Shown piece by piece: positions 24,225-34,225 of a DNA stretch of 64,000 nucleotides; the stretch's first letter is position 1, and the number at the start of each line of letters is the position of its first letter. The notes beneath the pieces were generated by a model. It searched no databases. It had not been told where the DNA came from and saw only the letters and a list, made by a program, of their open reading frames with translations. Source of the stretch: Anniella stebbinsi (lineage: Eukaryota; Chordata; Lepidosauria; Squamata; Anniellidae); contig JARDYH010000003.1 of the NCBI GenBank assembly GCA_029215795.1, forward strand, positions 178,758,382-178,822,381, read 5' to 3'. A program made the translations under genes and the position numbers.

Positions 24225-24989
24225 CCTGGATTACAGGGATTCAGAGTGCAACCAGTGCCCAGAATAACATGAGAACACAGCTGCCCTCAGGGGACATGGA
24301 AACAGCAACAATAATGCTTCCTGAATGGTTAGCTATTTCAACCACTAGAAGATCTGCTCTGTGCCTGATTCTCCCACACAGGGCAACCCTTATACAAACA
24401 CTTCTATACATCTAATTGTAAAGTAAATTTTGAGAGACTTTTTCATGGAATTCTCCACCCCCGTCTTGTCCACACCAAACCTTTTGAGGAAAGCAAAACA
24501 GTGAAGAAATCACTCTTATATGCAACATATTTATTGACCTAAGAGAGGCAAGTTGTCCCATGTGATGAGAAACAAATGGGAACATCCTCGGCTTCGCAAT
24601 TCTTATGCTGCACACAGAGAGTTTAATAAGCAAGCAGCACTTTCTGTTTTCAAAGAAGAGAAAGTTTGGGGAGTTGTTACCACTTACTGGAACAATGGCC
24701 TGCAAAGAATTGAAAAAAGGAAACACGGGGGGTGGGGGAGTGACATTAAAAGTTGCCTACACAGGGAGTATTGGGTTTATAACATGTGCTTTTTGTGTCA
24801 TCCTGCTTAGCGTTTTGCACTTCCTTAATTGTCAGGCGGAGATGCAAAGCAAGATAACAAAAAAAAAAAAAAAAGACGTTCCTGGGTGATGCTGGGCTGA
24901 TAGAACTTTGAGAAACATTATATAAATCACAAAAATGTACAGCCTCTTTTCCCCTGAGTGACCGACTCCAGAATATGTTGCAAGCATTA

Positions 24990-25085
24990 ATGAGAACTTG
25001 TAATGCACATTGGTGAGAGGATAGAGACTCACTCTAGGAGTGGGCCCATTGAGCGGGCCTTGCCCATGGGCCATCAAAAACCGGG
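24990..25085. repeat. Dispersed repeat E, short copy
   Basis: GTGAGAGGATAGAGACTCAC and GCCCATGGGCCATCAAAAAC resemble 62700-62800 and the end of 44870-45200. Confidence 0.45.
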
Positions 25086-25325
25086 AGTAAGCATTGCCTG
25101 TATGTAAGGGTCTTGGCTTTGAAGAAGCCTATATTTAGGAATGTGTGAATCTGTCCATTTTGCTTTCAGAATCTGAAGTGGGTCGGCTGTTGTGGTTTCC
25201 CAAGTGCCTGTGAGCTGGATACAAGTCCAACCTGAAGTCCCCTCCTGCTTGCGCCTTGAACCCAGAGAGCCACTGCCCCCTGACTGGCCGCAGGACTTAC
25301 CTGACCTGTCCGCTCATGCCAGTGA

Positions 25326-25520
25326 ACCTCCTGTCCTCCAGGAGAGCTGCCATCTTTAAGGAAGATAATGGCTTTAACCCGCCATAGATCTACTATTGCA
25401 AACTACAATGGCCAGAAAAGGCTGTTTCTGGAAATGGCTTTTTCTTGCCACCATAGTTTGCAACAGTAGATCTGTGGCCATCATCTTCCTTAAAGATGGC
25501 AGTAGATTTACAGGAGGTCA
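25326..25520. repeat. Foldback repeat
   Basis: CTGCCATCTTTAAGGAAGAT and TAGATCTACTATTGCAAACT on the left are answered by TTTGCAACAGTAGATCTGTG and CTTCCTTAAAGATGGCAG on the right, with CTCCTGT/ACAGGAGG at the outer edges. The arms are about 80 bp with a short loop near 25420. Confidence 0.75.
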
Positions 25521-25876
25521 GAGCTGCCATCTGTGGTGTCTCTCCTTGTGGATGGGTGGCTCGTGGAAGGATCAAGTCCCGCAGCCAGGCAGGTGGGTGG
25601 GCATGGGGCAGTGACTTGCCATTGAGCTAAGGCAGACCTAAGCACTTCAGTCATTTCGGGCCAAGGCAGCCCAATGTGGTCCCGACTCAGACTCAGGACC
25701 AAGGCAGAATACACCCCGGATTCTAACCTAGTTTTCTAAGAGCTAAGCATTCTTATCAAAACCAAACTGAAATTATCACCCACTCCTAGCTCTGTTAAAT
25801 GCCCTGTAGAAGACCTGATTTGAATCCACTTCCAGCTAATTATGGAAAACAATGCCTTAGCAACACTAACTAAAGC

Positions 25877-25995
25877 AGGGTTCTGGGAGTTGTTTTGCAC
25901 TTCAACTCCCAGAAGTCCCTGCCAGTATGGCCAGTGGTCAGAAATCCTGAGAGCTGAAGTCCAAACTTCTGGAGATGTAGTTTCTGCCCATCCCT
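25877..25995. repeat. Repeat P-like, diverged
   Basis: CTTCAACTCCCAGAAGTCCC and GGCCAGTGGTCAGAAATCC followed by CTGGAGATGTAG follow the order of repeat P but the outer CCTGGTGCCC arms are lost. Confidence 0.5.
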
Positions 25996-26519
25996 GAAAT
26001 AAAGGACTCTGGTGTGGAAACTACCTGTGGAAACTACCCTGTGTCTATCTGTGAAGAGGGCCTGTGATCTTACCATAGTGCCTTGGGATCCAGTCAGGAA
26101 GACTGCAGCAACTGTGCCACATATGTAATATATAAATTGACTCCAGCATTCTCTTGTCAGCTGTTCTCCAGTCTGAATAATATCTTCCTATCTTTAAACA
26201 AAAACAATGGTGGCTTAAGTACATTCAAGTGTTAGTAGATAAATATAATCCAGCTGTTTTAGTGACTTATATCTGCTCATGAGTCAAGCTGCAGCATATC
26301 AGCTTGAACGACATATCCTGATTCAGGTCCAAGTTTAAACATAATGATGTAATAATTGCTCTGTAATCACTGCGATCACACTTTCGATTCTCAAACACTC
26401 CACCCTTTCCTCTTAAATGGCAGGTTTCACTGTCGAAAACCCACAAATGAAAAACTCCAGTTTTTCACTGCTCTGATCAGAATACAGAGTCCGTTGTCTT
26501 CTTGATTCCACAGTGCAGC
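25996..26519. other. Unassigned DNA
   Basis: No gene or recognised repeat between repeat P and the 3' boundary of the Ngaro-type element. Confidence 0.4.
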
Positions 26520-26874
26520 GCAGAAATGCTCTCATTTACAAGCCTACACTTGTTGCGGGAAATGTAGGGTGTGAAATAACGAGACGAGACAAGAAAATGG
26601 ATTTTAAAAACAGGGCCACTTTTATTATAGATCTGAAGTATGGGAAACCTATGCGGACATCCTACTCATCAATGGGCGAGCCATTCACCACCTGAGAGGT
26701 GGTGTGATTCCAAACGCCACCTCCCAGGCTTGCCCCTTTTGGGGTAGGGAGACCTTCCGGTGTTGACCCCTCCTCGTGCCGTTTAGCTCCGAGTGGGTGA
26801 GAAAGGTTAGCTTCAAAGGTAACCCTTATCCTCCATCTGCCACCGTAAAGCTCACAGCTGAGGGGCCTCAGGCA
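26520..26874 (-). other. Ngaro 3' noncoding region
   Basis: Sequence downstream of the hydrolase stop. It should contain the right-hand B1-A2-B2 repeats of a Ngaro element, but I could not pair any long segment with the 5' region. The outer limit is approximate. Confidence 0.4.
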
Positions 26875-27366
26875 TTACCCATCACCACAACAGTGCCTGT
26901 GAATGCTCACCGACCCTAACAACACTCCGGATGTCCGCAAAACCTGCCACTGGGAGCGACAATGCACTTGGTTAGTCGCTCCCCCCCCCCTAGATCTAAT
27001 AACATCCCACAAACCCAACTGCAGATCTTTCAAAAATAAATCATTACCAGGGTCTGACAAATGGACCCCGTCCTGCCGGAAAAGCTCCCTCCGCATTAAC
27101 GCAATCGCAGGGTGTTGAATGCTATAATCGCCGTGTTTAATTAGTTCCTTAAATATTTGATTATTGACTTTCTTCTGCACTCTTTCCATGGCCCCTTGGT
27201 CATTGCCCTCTCTCCAATTGAGCCGAGGCAACAAACATGACCAAATAATTACAATGCTGGGCCAACGCAGCCGAATTGTTTCCAAATCGGCAATCGCTTG
27301 TATGATGAGGGCTTTGCCTTTAAGCAAACCCAACCAAATGTGACCATGCCAGGCCAACGCAGCCAA
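26875..27366 (-). pseudogene. Ngaro SGNH hydrolase, C-terminal part
   Basis: The frame carries VIIWSCLLPRLNWREG and ends with the block V motif DGVHLSDPGND, holding the Asp-x-x-His pair of the SGNH/GDSL family. The first residues, to about 27240, come from the duplicated 92-bp segment and are out of register with the upstream part. In the family, the domain is an esterase-like hydrolase; its role in Ngaro is not established. The C-terminal catalytic pair is present, so it is the duplication and the frame break that disable the gene. Confidence 0.75.
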
Positions 27367-27423
27367 ATTGTTTCCAAATCGGCAATCGCTTGCATGATGA
27401 CGGCTTTGCCTTTAAGCAAACCC
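27241..27423 (-). repeat. 92-bp tandem duplication inside the hydrolase gene
   Basis: GCCAACGCAG at 27261 recurs at 27353, and the following AATTGTTTCCAAATCGGCAA and GGCTTTGCCTTTAAGCAAAC blocks recur with the same 92-base period. The two copies differ at several bases, so it is not brand new. 92 is not a multiple of three, so it shifts the hydrolase frame. Confidence 0.9.
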
Positions 27424-27854
27424 TAATCATTACCACCCAAATTAATGAGTAGAACCTGTGGGGGGACATTGGCCACACACTGCTGGAATAAGGTGGACAG
27501 GAGGCGCTCCCAACGCATGCCACGTTTACCGAGCCACAGAATGTTGGCGTGGCGGCTCAGTCCAAGCTGTGTCCCAAAGCTGGATCTGGAAGCCCTCCGA
27601 CTGGCCCAGAAGATCATGCTGTGCCCACAGATGATCACATGCACCGGGGCGGAGCCCGCGCCGGAATCTAAAATAAAACATGGAAATGTTAGGACGCAAC
27701 ACCACCAGTAGACAAACTGGCTATCTGACATACGACTGATATGCTCTGGACCGCCATCTGCCCACTGCCTGAATTTGGTCTGCAGCAAACCCAATAGAAG
27801 CTGCTGTAGAAGCAGCCCCAATATGAAAAGAGTGAGTGACAAATCGGAAGGCAC
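27423..27854 (-). pseudogene. Ngaro SGNH hydrolase, N-terminal part
   Basis: On the minus strand this frame has VHVIICGHSMIFWASR (block I, with the nucleophile serine in GHS) and ends with VLLINLGGND, the block III GGND motif with the catalytic-type asparagine. About 90 residues separate them, as expected for the family. The upstream part of the frame (27854 to about 27700) overlaps the recombinase end in another frame and is not part of the domain. The gene then runs into the 92-bp duplication. Confidence 0.8.
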
Positions 27855-28125
27855 CCAGTCCGAGGGACTGTAATGCCTGTTTTGTGACCGACCAGAACTG
27901 ATACTTCGTCAAGGGCGAAGAATCCAGGTGGCAAAACAAATAACCGCTGCGATTGCCCTGCAGCATCAGAAAAACGTTTAACGCCTTAACTGGGCACAAT
28001 TCTGAAACAGGCACTGGGAAAAGGGTGAGAACCTTTCCCCTGCCTTGTTGATCCATTTTGGAATGCCTAAGGTGTAATGTAACACCCAGGGACCAGACCT
28101 GAAGATCATAAAGTAAAAGGCACAC
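27721..28125 (-). pseudogene. Ngaro tyrosine recombinase, catalytic C-terminal part
   Basis: It shows LRHSKMDQQGRGKVLTLFP (the beta-hairpin lysine region), then THSFHIGAAST (box II), then GRWRSRAYQSYV with the nucleophile tyrosine. Box II should read HxxR; here it is HSFH, so the second catalytic arginine is lost. The change is compatible with C-to-T decay of a CpG in an arginine codon. In the family this enzyme integrates the circular cDNA without a target duplication. Confidence 0.85.
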
Positions 28126-28167
28126 TTTGAAAAATCATTTTGGAAAGGACCACCACTTCTGATATTC

Positions 28168-28619
28168 TTAATGCTCCAAAAATGCTGTTAATGCTGCTGC
28201 ATGAAACAGGGCCGACTCATGAGAAGAGTGGCAGAGTAAAGGCCATAGAGCAAACAATCCTTTTAGAATATCAGGGGATAATGGTCGTCGTGAATCTGGC
28301 ACACGAGGGGTTGCTCTGTTCCAACCCCGTAAAACGCGACGAACCCGGAAATCCATTGTATTATCCGCTATGCCCCGTATCCTGGAAAAAATGAAAGGGC
28401 AGCCAATTTGCCCTCAATGGATCCTGCAGATAGGCCTCTCCGCCGAGAGGCCATGCAAAACTGCAGCAAATGCTCCACCGGAATCGCCCAACACTGCTGA
28501 TGCTGCATGCGGGTTCTGAAGGAAAGAAACTCCCTACCTGCCCTTGAGTAAGCACCACGAGTGCTAGGTGCTAAAGATTGCCATGTTGCACACTCCACTT
28601 CCTCCTGCCAATCTCCCAT
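28168..28619 (-). pseudogene. Ngaro tyrosine recombinase, N-terminal and core start
   Basis: Two minus-strand frames (28619-28368 and 28356-28168) cover the SAM-like N-terminal domain: WQSLAPSTRGAYSRAGREFL, then LSPDILKGLFALWP and HAAALTAFLEH. The next bases encode a GALRISE-type box I in the neighbouring frame, so the box I arginine codon is still there but lies behind a single-base loss in a T run near 28165. A second break falls near 28360. Confidence 0.75.
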
Positions 28620-29131
28620 AGGGTTGATGGCATCGCCTCCGGAATTGGCTGTGCCCAGGGCGCCAGTTCCCGAAATTTCTGAACCTGCTGATGCGATAAA
28701 GCATCAGCAATGGGATTTTCAAGACCTGGAACGTGCCGTGCTCTAAATAATATGTTGTAATGCAGGCAATGCAAAGTGAAGGCCCTGACTAGCATCATAA
28801 CCCTGGGACTGCGAGATGGCAGTTTATTGATAACCTGGACAGTAGCCAAGTTATTGCACCGGAAATGAACCACCGAATTGCGCATCTCTTTGACCCATAT
28901 ATGCGCTGCCACATATATTGGAAAAAATCCCAAGGACGTGAGATCCCTGCATACATCGGTGGTGAGCCAATCTTCAGGCCAACGCTCAGAACACCATCGA
29001 TCCTGCCAGATGATACCAAAACCCAGAGCCCCCGATGCATCTGAATGTATTTGCCTCTCAGCTTCTAAAAGGAGATCCTGCCTCCAAAAAGAAACGCCAC
29101 TGTATTCCTCCAGGAAACAAAGCCACATCAT
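28571..29131 (-). pseudogene. Ngaro RNase H domain
   Basis: This 186-residue minus-strand frame carries the RNase H signature: IHSDASGALGFGIIW (first aspartate), then VVHFRCNNLATVQVINK, then HVPGLENPIADALSH. The second segment usually has CDN; here the first of the pair is N, so one catalytic aspartate appears lost. The domain would degrade the RNA strand of the RNA-DNA hybrid. The RT upstream and the recombinase downstream follow directly, with no room for a methylase domain. Confidence 0.85.
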
Positions 29132-29135
29132 GAGA

Positions 29136-29546
29136 TCATCCCGAATAGCCCGTGACCAGCACCCTATGGTGCAGACGACTAAGGCCCTTCATGGCAGCAC
29201 AGAGGTGTCTCAAAAAGGCACAGCCGGGGGCAACCACCCGACGTGCGAAATTGAGATGACCCACAATTGACTGAAGCTGAACTAACGTTAGCTTCGAAGC
29301 ATTAATTATCGCTAAGAATTTGCCATGTAAAGCAGTGATCTTATCCATGGGGAGCCGACAACATTGTTGTATGGAATCCAACTGGATGCCTAAAAAATTG
29401 ATGATATTCAACGGTCCATCAGTCTTTTCCTGTGCAAATGGGACACCCAGCTCCTCCGATAACTCTTGAAACGTCCTCATCAGGAATGCGCAGTGCATGG
29501 TGTCACATGGGCCAGCAAACAGGAAGTCATCCAATAAAGAATGCAA
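29136..29546 (-). pseudogene. Ngaro reverse transcriptase, motif C to thumb
   Basis: The frame opens with LLDDFLFAG, the RT motif C with both catalytic aspartates, followed by FLGIQLDS and LVQLQSIVGHLNFARRVV, typical of DIRS-order reverse transcriptases. It is separated from the upstream part by frame breaks between 29546 and 29660, where a motif B region (ALPMGCAISC) can be read in other frames. Confidence 0.85.
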
Positions 29547-29659
29547 TCCTAAGACCCCGCCCTCTCACACAGGCCCCATTCTAAGAAGGAGCTGAAGGTC
29601 TCAAACATGGCACAGGAAATGGCACATCCCATTGGTAGTGCCCTATCAACATAAACTTG

Positions 29660-30150
29660 TCAGTCAAAGCAAAACCCCGACAGATCAAATTCCACAGGGT
29701 TGATGGGTAAAATACGAAACGCGGATTTAATGTTGCATTTTCCCATCAAGGCACCCTGACCGCATAGATGCACCATAGATACAGCTGTGTCGGAAGAGGC
29801 ATAACGTACCAAACAAAGGTGATCTGGAATGGAATCGTTAACAGATCCACCTCTGGGAAAAGACAGGTTGTGAATCAACCTGAATTCTCCAGGCGCCTTT
29901 TTGGGAACAATTCCCAAAGGAGAGACCCTAAGATTGGGAATAGGAGGGGAAAGAAAGGGGTCAAGAACCCTTCCTGTGTCCACCTCTTTGGCAATCTTCT
30001 CACGAACCAATGGTTCCATGAGACTAATTAATTTTTGATTCCTTGGAATACAGAAACCTTCAGAAAAGCCTAACTCCAAGTACGTCGCATCCTGGCGCTT
30101 CAGATAAAGCACCAGCAATTGCCTTAATGGCCCTAACTTAAGAGGGCTGG
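29660..30150 (-). pseudogene. Ngaro reverse transcriptase, fingers to motif A
   Basis: The frame shows SPLGIVPKKAPGEFRLIHNL (fingers) and then GKCNIKSAFRILPI, the motif A region. The catalytic aspartate of CDIKSAF is N here, so the polymerase is inactive even where the frame is open. The open frame extends up to 30376, overlapping gag; the part above about 30150 is gag read out of frame. Confidence 0.85.
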
Positions 30151-30446
30151 GACCCTTTGGTAGGCAACTGCTGCCCTCCAGACTTCCTGCCCCCTTGTGC
30201 CTCTTGTCCTTTACCGCGCCTGCCGCTGGTTCTGGGGCAACTAGAGGCCGGGTGTTGACCGGTGCATATTGGGCATTCGTGGCGATATCCACACATTGAA
30301 CGGGTACAGCTGCTCCGCGCACTGTACTCCCAGCGAGGCAGGCGGGGTTGAACCCCCTGCCCCGCACTCCCAGCAAAAGTGGGATGTTTAGCTAAGAGAT
30401 GCCCACTATCAGCCCTTTGCCCAACACCAGGCCTCGCTGGTGTCAT
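30138..30446 (-). pseudogene. Ngaro gag, C-terminal part with zinc knuckle
   Basis: The minus-strand frame begins within gag just after the L2 insertion and contains CPICTGQHPASSC, a CX2CX3HX4C knuckle, one residue shorter than the usual CX2CX4HX4C. It is followed by a basic, glycine-rich tail. In related elements this region binds nucleic acid. It overlaps the start of the RT region in another frame. Confidence 0.75.
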
Positions 30447-30473
30447 AAATTGAAGCCAGAGATCGTGGTCCTT

Positions 30474-30610
30474 GACATATTATTTTAATAATATGTGTCA
30501 TGTTTTAATAAGTTTTATGTATTTTATCATGTTGTTGTTCCCCACCTCGATCCAGACGGAGAGGCGGGTAAGAAATAAATTGTTATTATTATTATTATGT
30601 TATTATTATC
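30474..30610 (+). mobile_element. Short L2 3' end inserted in the Ngaro gag gene
   Basis: CCACCTCGATCCAGACGGAG and GGCGGGTAAGAAATAAAT are the same 3' UTR block as at 58700-58745, followed by TTATTATTAT. It lies in the opposite orientation to the host element and splits gag between 30527 and 30446. So this L2 moved after the Ngaro copy was in place. Target duplications are not clear because both edges are AT-rich. Confidence 0.85.
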
Positions 30611-30614
30611 CCAC

Positions 30615-31850
30615 AACAGCAAATGATCAAAGGCAGCCCTACGGTGGAATGACTCAACATAAGCGAGCCAGGCTACGCCCTCATATTCTGAAAAAGCTCG
30701 ATAAATCATATCGAGGTATTTTGTCAATATGCAGCCACGATCGGGAAATCGTTGCTACACCACCCCCATATAAATCAGGAAACCAGGGAGCCAGTTGGAC
30801 CATGTCCTGGCTACCTTCTTCCTCTTCATCCTTTCAAATTCCTTATCCGCCAATTTATCTTTCTCCTTGTCCTCTGGTTCGCGGAAGAGCAAGGAGAACA
30901 CGTCGATAAAGTCACCTTTTAATATTTTTTCCCTAGTGGATGGTAAAAGGTGGTAACACAATGGAGCCGACATACTCCCTGTGGGAATGGCATCCCTAGC
31001 TGCCCCAGCATAGGTATCCTGAGCACTAAGAAGCGCAGCTTTCTTCCCGGAAGCAGCAGTGCCAGCCGGGCCCTGCTGTACCGCAGTGCACACTTCGTTC
31101 ACTGAAGGTGCCTGTGGGGCGGAATTAGACCCCTCGCCTGCGCCAAGACCCTGTTGAGAGGGGGTTAAGGAAGACGCTGCCATGGGCGCTACTGCGGCCT
31201 GCATCGCAGGTCCCCACGGTGGGGAAAAGGTTCCCGCTAAAGCTGGGCTCACCGAAACTGACTGCCCACCTAATGTATTCCCGCTGGTGGGTGCTGGAAA
31301 TGGCCACCCAAAGCCTGTTAACCAAGGATGAAATGGCCAAGGGGATAGAGGACCCATTGATTGTGGATGTAAATGTGGTGCGACTGTGTCTGTCTCACCT
31401 GTCACCTAAGCCTGATTTTGCCCCCCAGGTGGCGGAAGTGGCACGATGTTGGTATTTGTCGCAGCCGCCCCTTGATTCACTTCTGTAGCAGGATCGTTGT
31501 CCCCGCCAACTGGATTAGATGTTGACCAGGTAGGGGCACTCGGCCCAGTGGAACTGGATGTTGCCTCAATGACATCCAGCCGTGCTGCAAAAGATGTTAA
31601 CATTTGATCCTGTACCTGTGTCCTCGTTAACCTCCTGCCCCGCACCACTCTCCCCTCTAGAGGTGTGGAAACCAGAGAAGGGGCAATCCCCTTTTCCCTT
31701 TCGACCGCTATTAGTCTAGAAAAGATCGCATATATTGGGGTTTTCGTCATCCTCAGAAAAATATGCATTCTGAGACCTCACACTCTTGGCAGGGGGACAG
31801 GGGGGCTCTCCCTTTCCCCTTCTTACCACTGATGCCCTTCTTGGGAGACA
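30615..31850 (-). pseudogene. Ngaro gag, N-terminal and central part
   Basis: A possible start lies at about 31850 (MSPKKGISGKKGKG), with a frameshift near 31800. The frames at 31768-31406, 31405-30755 and 30727-30615 then follow. They hold an acidic stretch, a proline/glycine-rich middle, and a charged segment LADKEFERMKRKKVARTW. A single TAG stop near 30755 interrupts the frame, which continues in register as QRFPDRGCILTKYLDMIYRA. The gag role is inferred from position and the zinc knuckle downstream. Confidence 0.7.
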
Positions 31851-32905
31851 TCACTTATTGGATATTAAATGGAAAAGAATGAAATATAAAGGAATTGTCA
31901 GCTTGGGTGGGTTGTCTCTTTAGAGCATGCTCACAGCCTAATATGAAGTAAGGGGATCCGCCTGCAAAGAAAAGCTCAAGGCAGGGAAGAAAAAGCTAAA
32001 TTGTATCAGGCGTGCCTGAAAGCTCCTTGCCATGCTTGCCTAGCAACAAGAACTTGGCATGCAGCCAAATGTAGGGAACAGTCTGCCCCTCCCTAAAAAC
32101 CCTGTGGCCTACAAGCCGAAGAAGCCTCCTCCGCCGTCAGCGATTGGGCTGCTACACTGCCACCCACCACTGGGGCAAAACGCACACAAAAAACAGGGAG
32201 AACCGTCCGGCCCTCCCTGAAAACCAGCGGCCTAAAGGCAAAACAGAGTTTACTGCCACCCGCGATAGGGCTGCCACACCGCCACCCACTGCATAGGCCC
32301 CAGTACGCACTCAGAGAAGAGGGGGGAAAGTCCACGCCCCCCCAGACCTGCGGCCTGACCAGCCAAGGAGCCCTCCCTGATAGGGTTAATGTGCCGCTGG
32401 CCACCTGGAAGGCCACAAGATACACCTGGCAATAAAGGGGGAACCATCCGCCCCCCCTTTGGCCCTACCGCCCAAAGAGCCATCTCCATTGGGGCTAGCT
32501 GTTCTGCCCCCTGCCCCTGGGACCCAAGACACGCCATGAAAAGGGGAGAACCATCCGCCTCCCCCGAAACCTGCGGCCTAATCAGGCCAAAGAATCCGTG
32601 TCCCTGCGCTGTCCTTGGACATGCTACCGCACCGCTCCCTCTCTCCCGAAACAGAAGCCTCATGGCGCAGGAAGCAGCTGGATGAGCTGCAGCTCAGCCA
32701 AGCCGCAAAGATGTAGAAAGAGAGGCCGCTGGGAGGGGTGAGTACAATAAATACTCCCTCAGTCCCCTCCCAGCCACGGTGGCACCACTGAGGAGCCCTC
32801 CAATGGATGGCTCCGCTGTCTCGCCTGTCACCACAACCCCACCGCAACTCCTTTTCGTGCCCAGGCATGCCGGGCGCAAAAAGGGGCCCGTGTAGCTGCA
32901 GTGAT
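31851..32905 (-). other. Ngaro 5' region
   Basis: GC-rich, CpG-containing sequence upstream of gag, quite unlike the AT-rich flank beyond 32905. Near 32745 the minus strand has a TATTTATTG-like TATA candidate. This is the expected place for the promoter and left repeat (A1). The boundary is a compositional estimate. Confidence 0.5.
32074..32600. repeat. Five degenerate tandem units upstream of gag
   Basis: The block GGGGAGAACCATCCGCC...CCTGCGGCC recurs starting at about 32074, 32196, 32322, 32437 and 32543, spaced 106-126 bases. Units have diverged by substitutions and small indels. They lie between the putative 5' end and gag. Confidence 0.75.
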
Positions 32906-33089
32906 AAACACATATCATGCCTTTGGAACCAGTTGTTGCTTGGTTGTGTTTACAGTATAGGAAAGGCCCCCTTTCAAAGTTGTTGTTTATTTAGAACAAC
33001 TGACACCTTGAATCTGCTTTTAGATTGAAGTGACTGCTGAAAATAAAAACAACGTGCTTTTCCCAACAGCACTTCAGTGTAGCTGCAGG

Positions 33090-33140
33090 TTCTTCTTCTT
33101 CTTCTTCTTCTTCTTCTTCTTCTTCTTCTTCTTCTTCTTC
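33090..33140. repeat. (TTC)17 microsatellite
   Basis: A pure TTC run (GAA on the other strand). Long purine-pyrimidine tracts of this kind can form triplexes. The arginine-rich frame it creates on the minus strand is not a gene. Confidence 0.95.
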
Positions 33141-33591
33141 TAAATCCAATTTCATTGTCTACACATTTCAGTGCAGATAATAATGGGTTGTTCATGTTAA
33201 TTTGAACACATCCTTCCATGAAGTCCAATTTATTTATTGCGGTGTAACACTTATCCAAACAATATAATGGTTTCCGTTCATAGGAGAGTTCCCTACAAAT
33301 CACTCCCATCATAAAATTGAGAATGTAGGAAGGATTTATGCCTATCTTCTCCTTCCAACTTAGTCATGGATATTGCAAGCCACTCCCAGATCTTTGCATT
33401 CCAGTGTCTGTGGGGCCCATCTGATGTTATCTTTAGTCATAGGGGAGCTATTCTAACATGGCTCCAGCCCATACCACTCAGTAATATCAGTAGACTGAAG
33501 TTACAGGGGAGACGCCCACGATACAGCTTCTCCCTACTATTACAATACTGTTCAAACCACAGATGGTGGATTTTTCTCCCACCCTTTAAGG

Positions 33592-33734
33592 CAGTGTTTC
33601 CCAACCTGGTGCCCTGCAGATGTGATGAACTGCAGATCCCACCATCCCTAGCCAGTGTAGCCAGTGACCATGTCAACTAGGTTCTACTCCAACATTTCTG
33701 GAGGGCACCAGGTTAGGAAAGGTAGCTTTAAGGG
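33592..33734. repeat. Palindromic repeat P copy
   Basis: CCCAACCTGGTGCCCTGCAG at the left is answered by CTGGAGGGCACCAGGTTAGG at the right, with CTGCAGATCCCACCATCCC between. One of the better preserved copies. Confidence 0.75.
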
Positions 33735-33827
33735 GAATGGAAGCTCAGGGGTGTGGCCATGAGGTCATCAATCCTCATTTAGGACAACTACTTAGCATAC
33801 ACATTTAAAAGAGCCATGCCTTCCCCT

Positions 33828-34225
33828 TAGGCCATGTCTACACCAGCGATTTTTCCTGAGTTTGTCCCTATGCATCCCAAGGACAACCCCGGGAAAACCC
33901 CAGGATAGCAGATATCCTAGTTTTCCCGCTATCCCAGGACCTGAAATGGGCATGGAGCCGTGTGGGGTGGCTCCATGCCCATGAGGGGGGGAAACAATTC
34001 TGCCATCCCCAGGATGGGAGGGGTGGGGGCACATGCGGGGGTTTCCCCTTGCCTGTTCCGTCATGATTCCTGCCCTTTCTCTTTAAAAATTCAAAATGTT
34101 GGGCACAACAGGCACAACATCCCTGTATGTTTCCAGGACATTGCACTTCCTTTTTGTATCCTGGGGGATGATCCCAGAAGCAGGTAAGTATGGGATCGCT
34201 CCCCTCCCTCTACACCCTCTATATC
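33828..34225. mobile_element. MITE family A copy (one end lost)
   Basis: It begins TAGGCCATGTCTACACCAGC like 63440-63825 and shares CCCGGGAAAACCCCAGGAT and GGGGGATGATCCCAGAAGC. The right terminal repeat GGTGTAGAAAGGGCC is not seen; the copy ends in CTCTACACCCTC. Confidence 0.65.

Larger units (their letters stand above)
26520..32905 (-). mobile_element. Ngaro-type (DIRS order) retrotransposon, inactivated
   Basis: Read on the minus strand, the gene order is a repeat-rich 5' region, gag with a zinc knuckle, RT with motifs A-C, RNase H, a tyrosine recombinase with no methylase domain before it, and an SGNH hydrolase. This order fits Ngaro elements; DIRS1-type elements carry a DAM-like methylase instead, and hydrolase domains are known in vertebrate Ngaro copies. 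Integration in this group uses the tyrosine recombinase, so no target duplication is expected and I see none. The ends are estimated from where coding-like and GC-rich sequence stops; I could not identify the split direct repeats. It is disabled by frameshifts, a gag stop, lost catalytic residues and an L2 insertion. Confidence 0.85.

Noticed and set aside
24990..26000. Possible CRISPR-like or tandem array
   Set aside because: The repeats are inverted foldbacks, not regularly spaced direct repeats; the DNA is vertebrate in character.
32889..33086. GTGTAGCTGCAG at 32889 and again near 33075 as a possible Ngaro end repeat
   Set aside because: The second copy lies outside the element, 12 bases is short, and no partner was found at the 3' end.
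32974..33312. Arginine-rich minus-strand frame
   Set aside because: It is the (TTC)17 microsatellite read as arginine codons and has no other domain.
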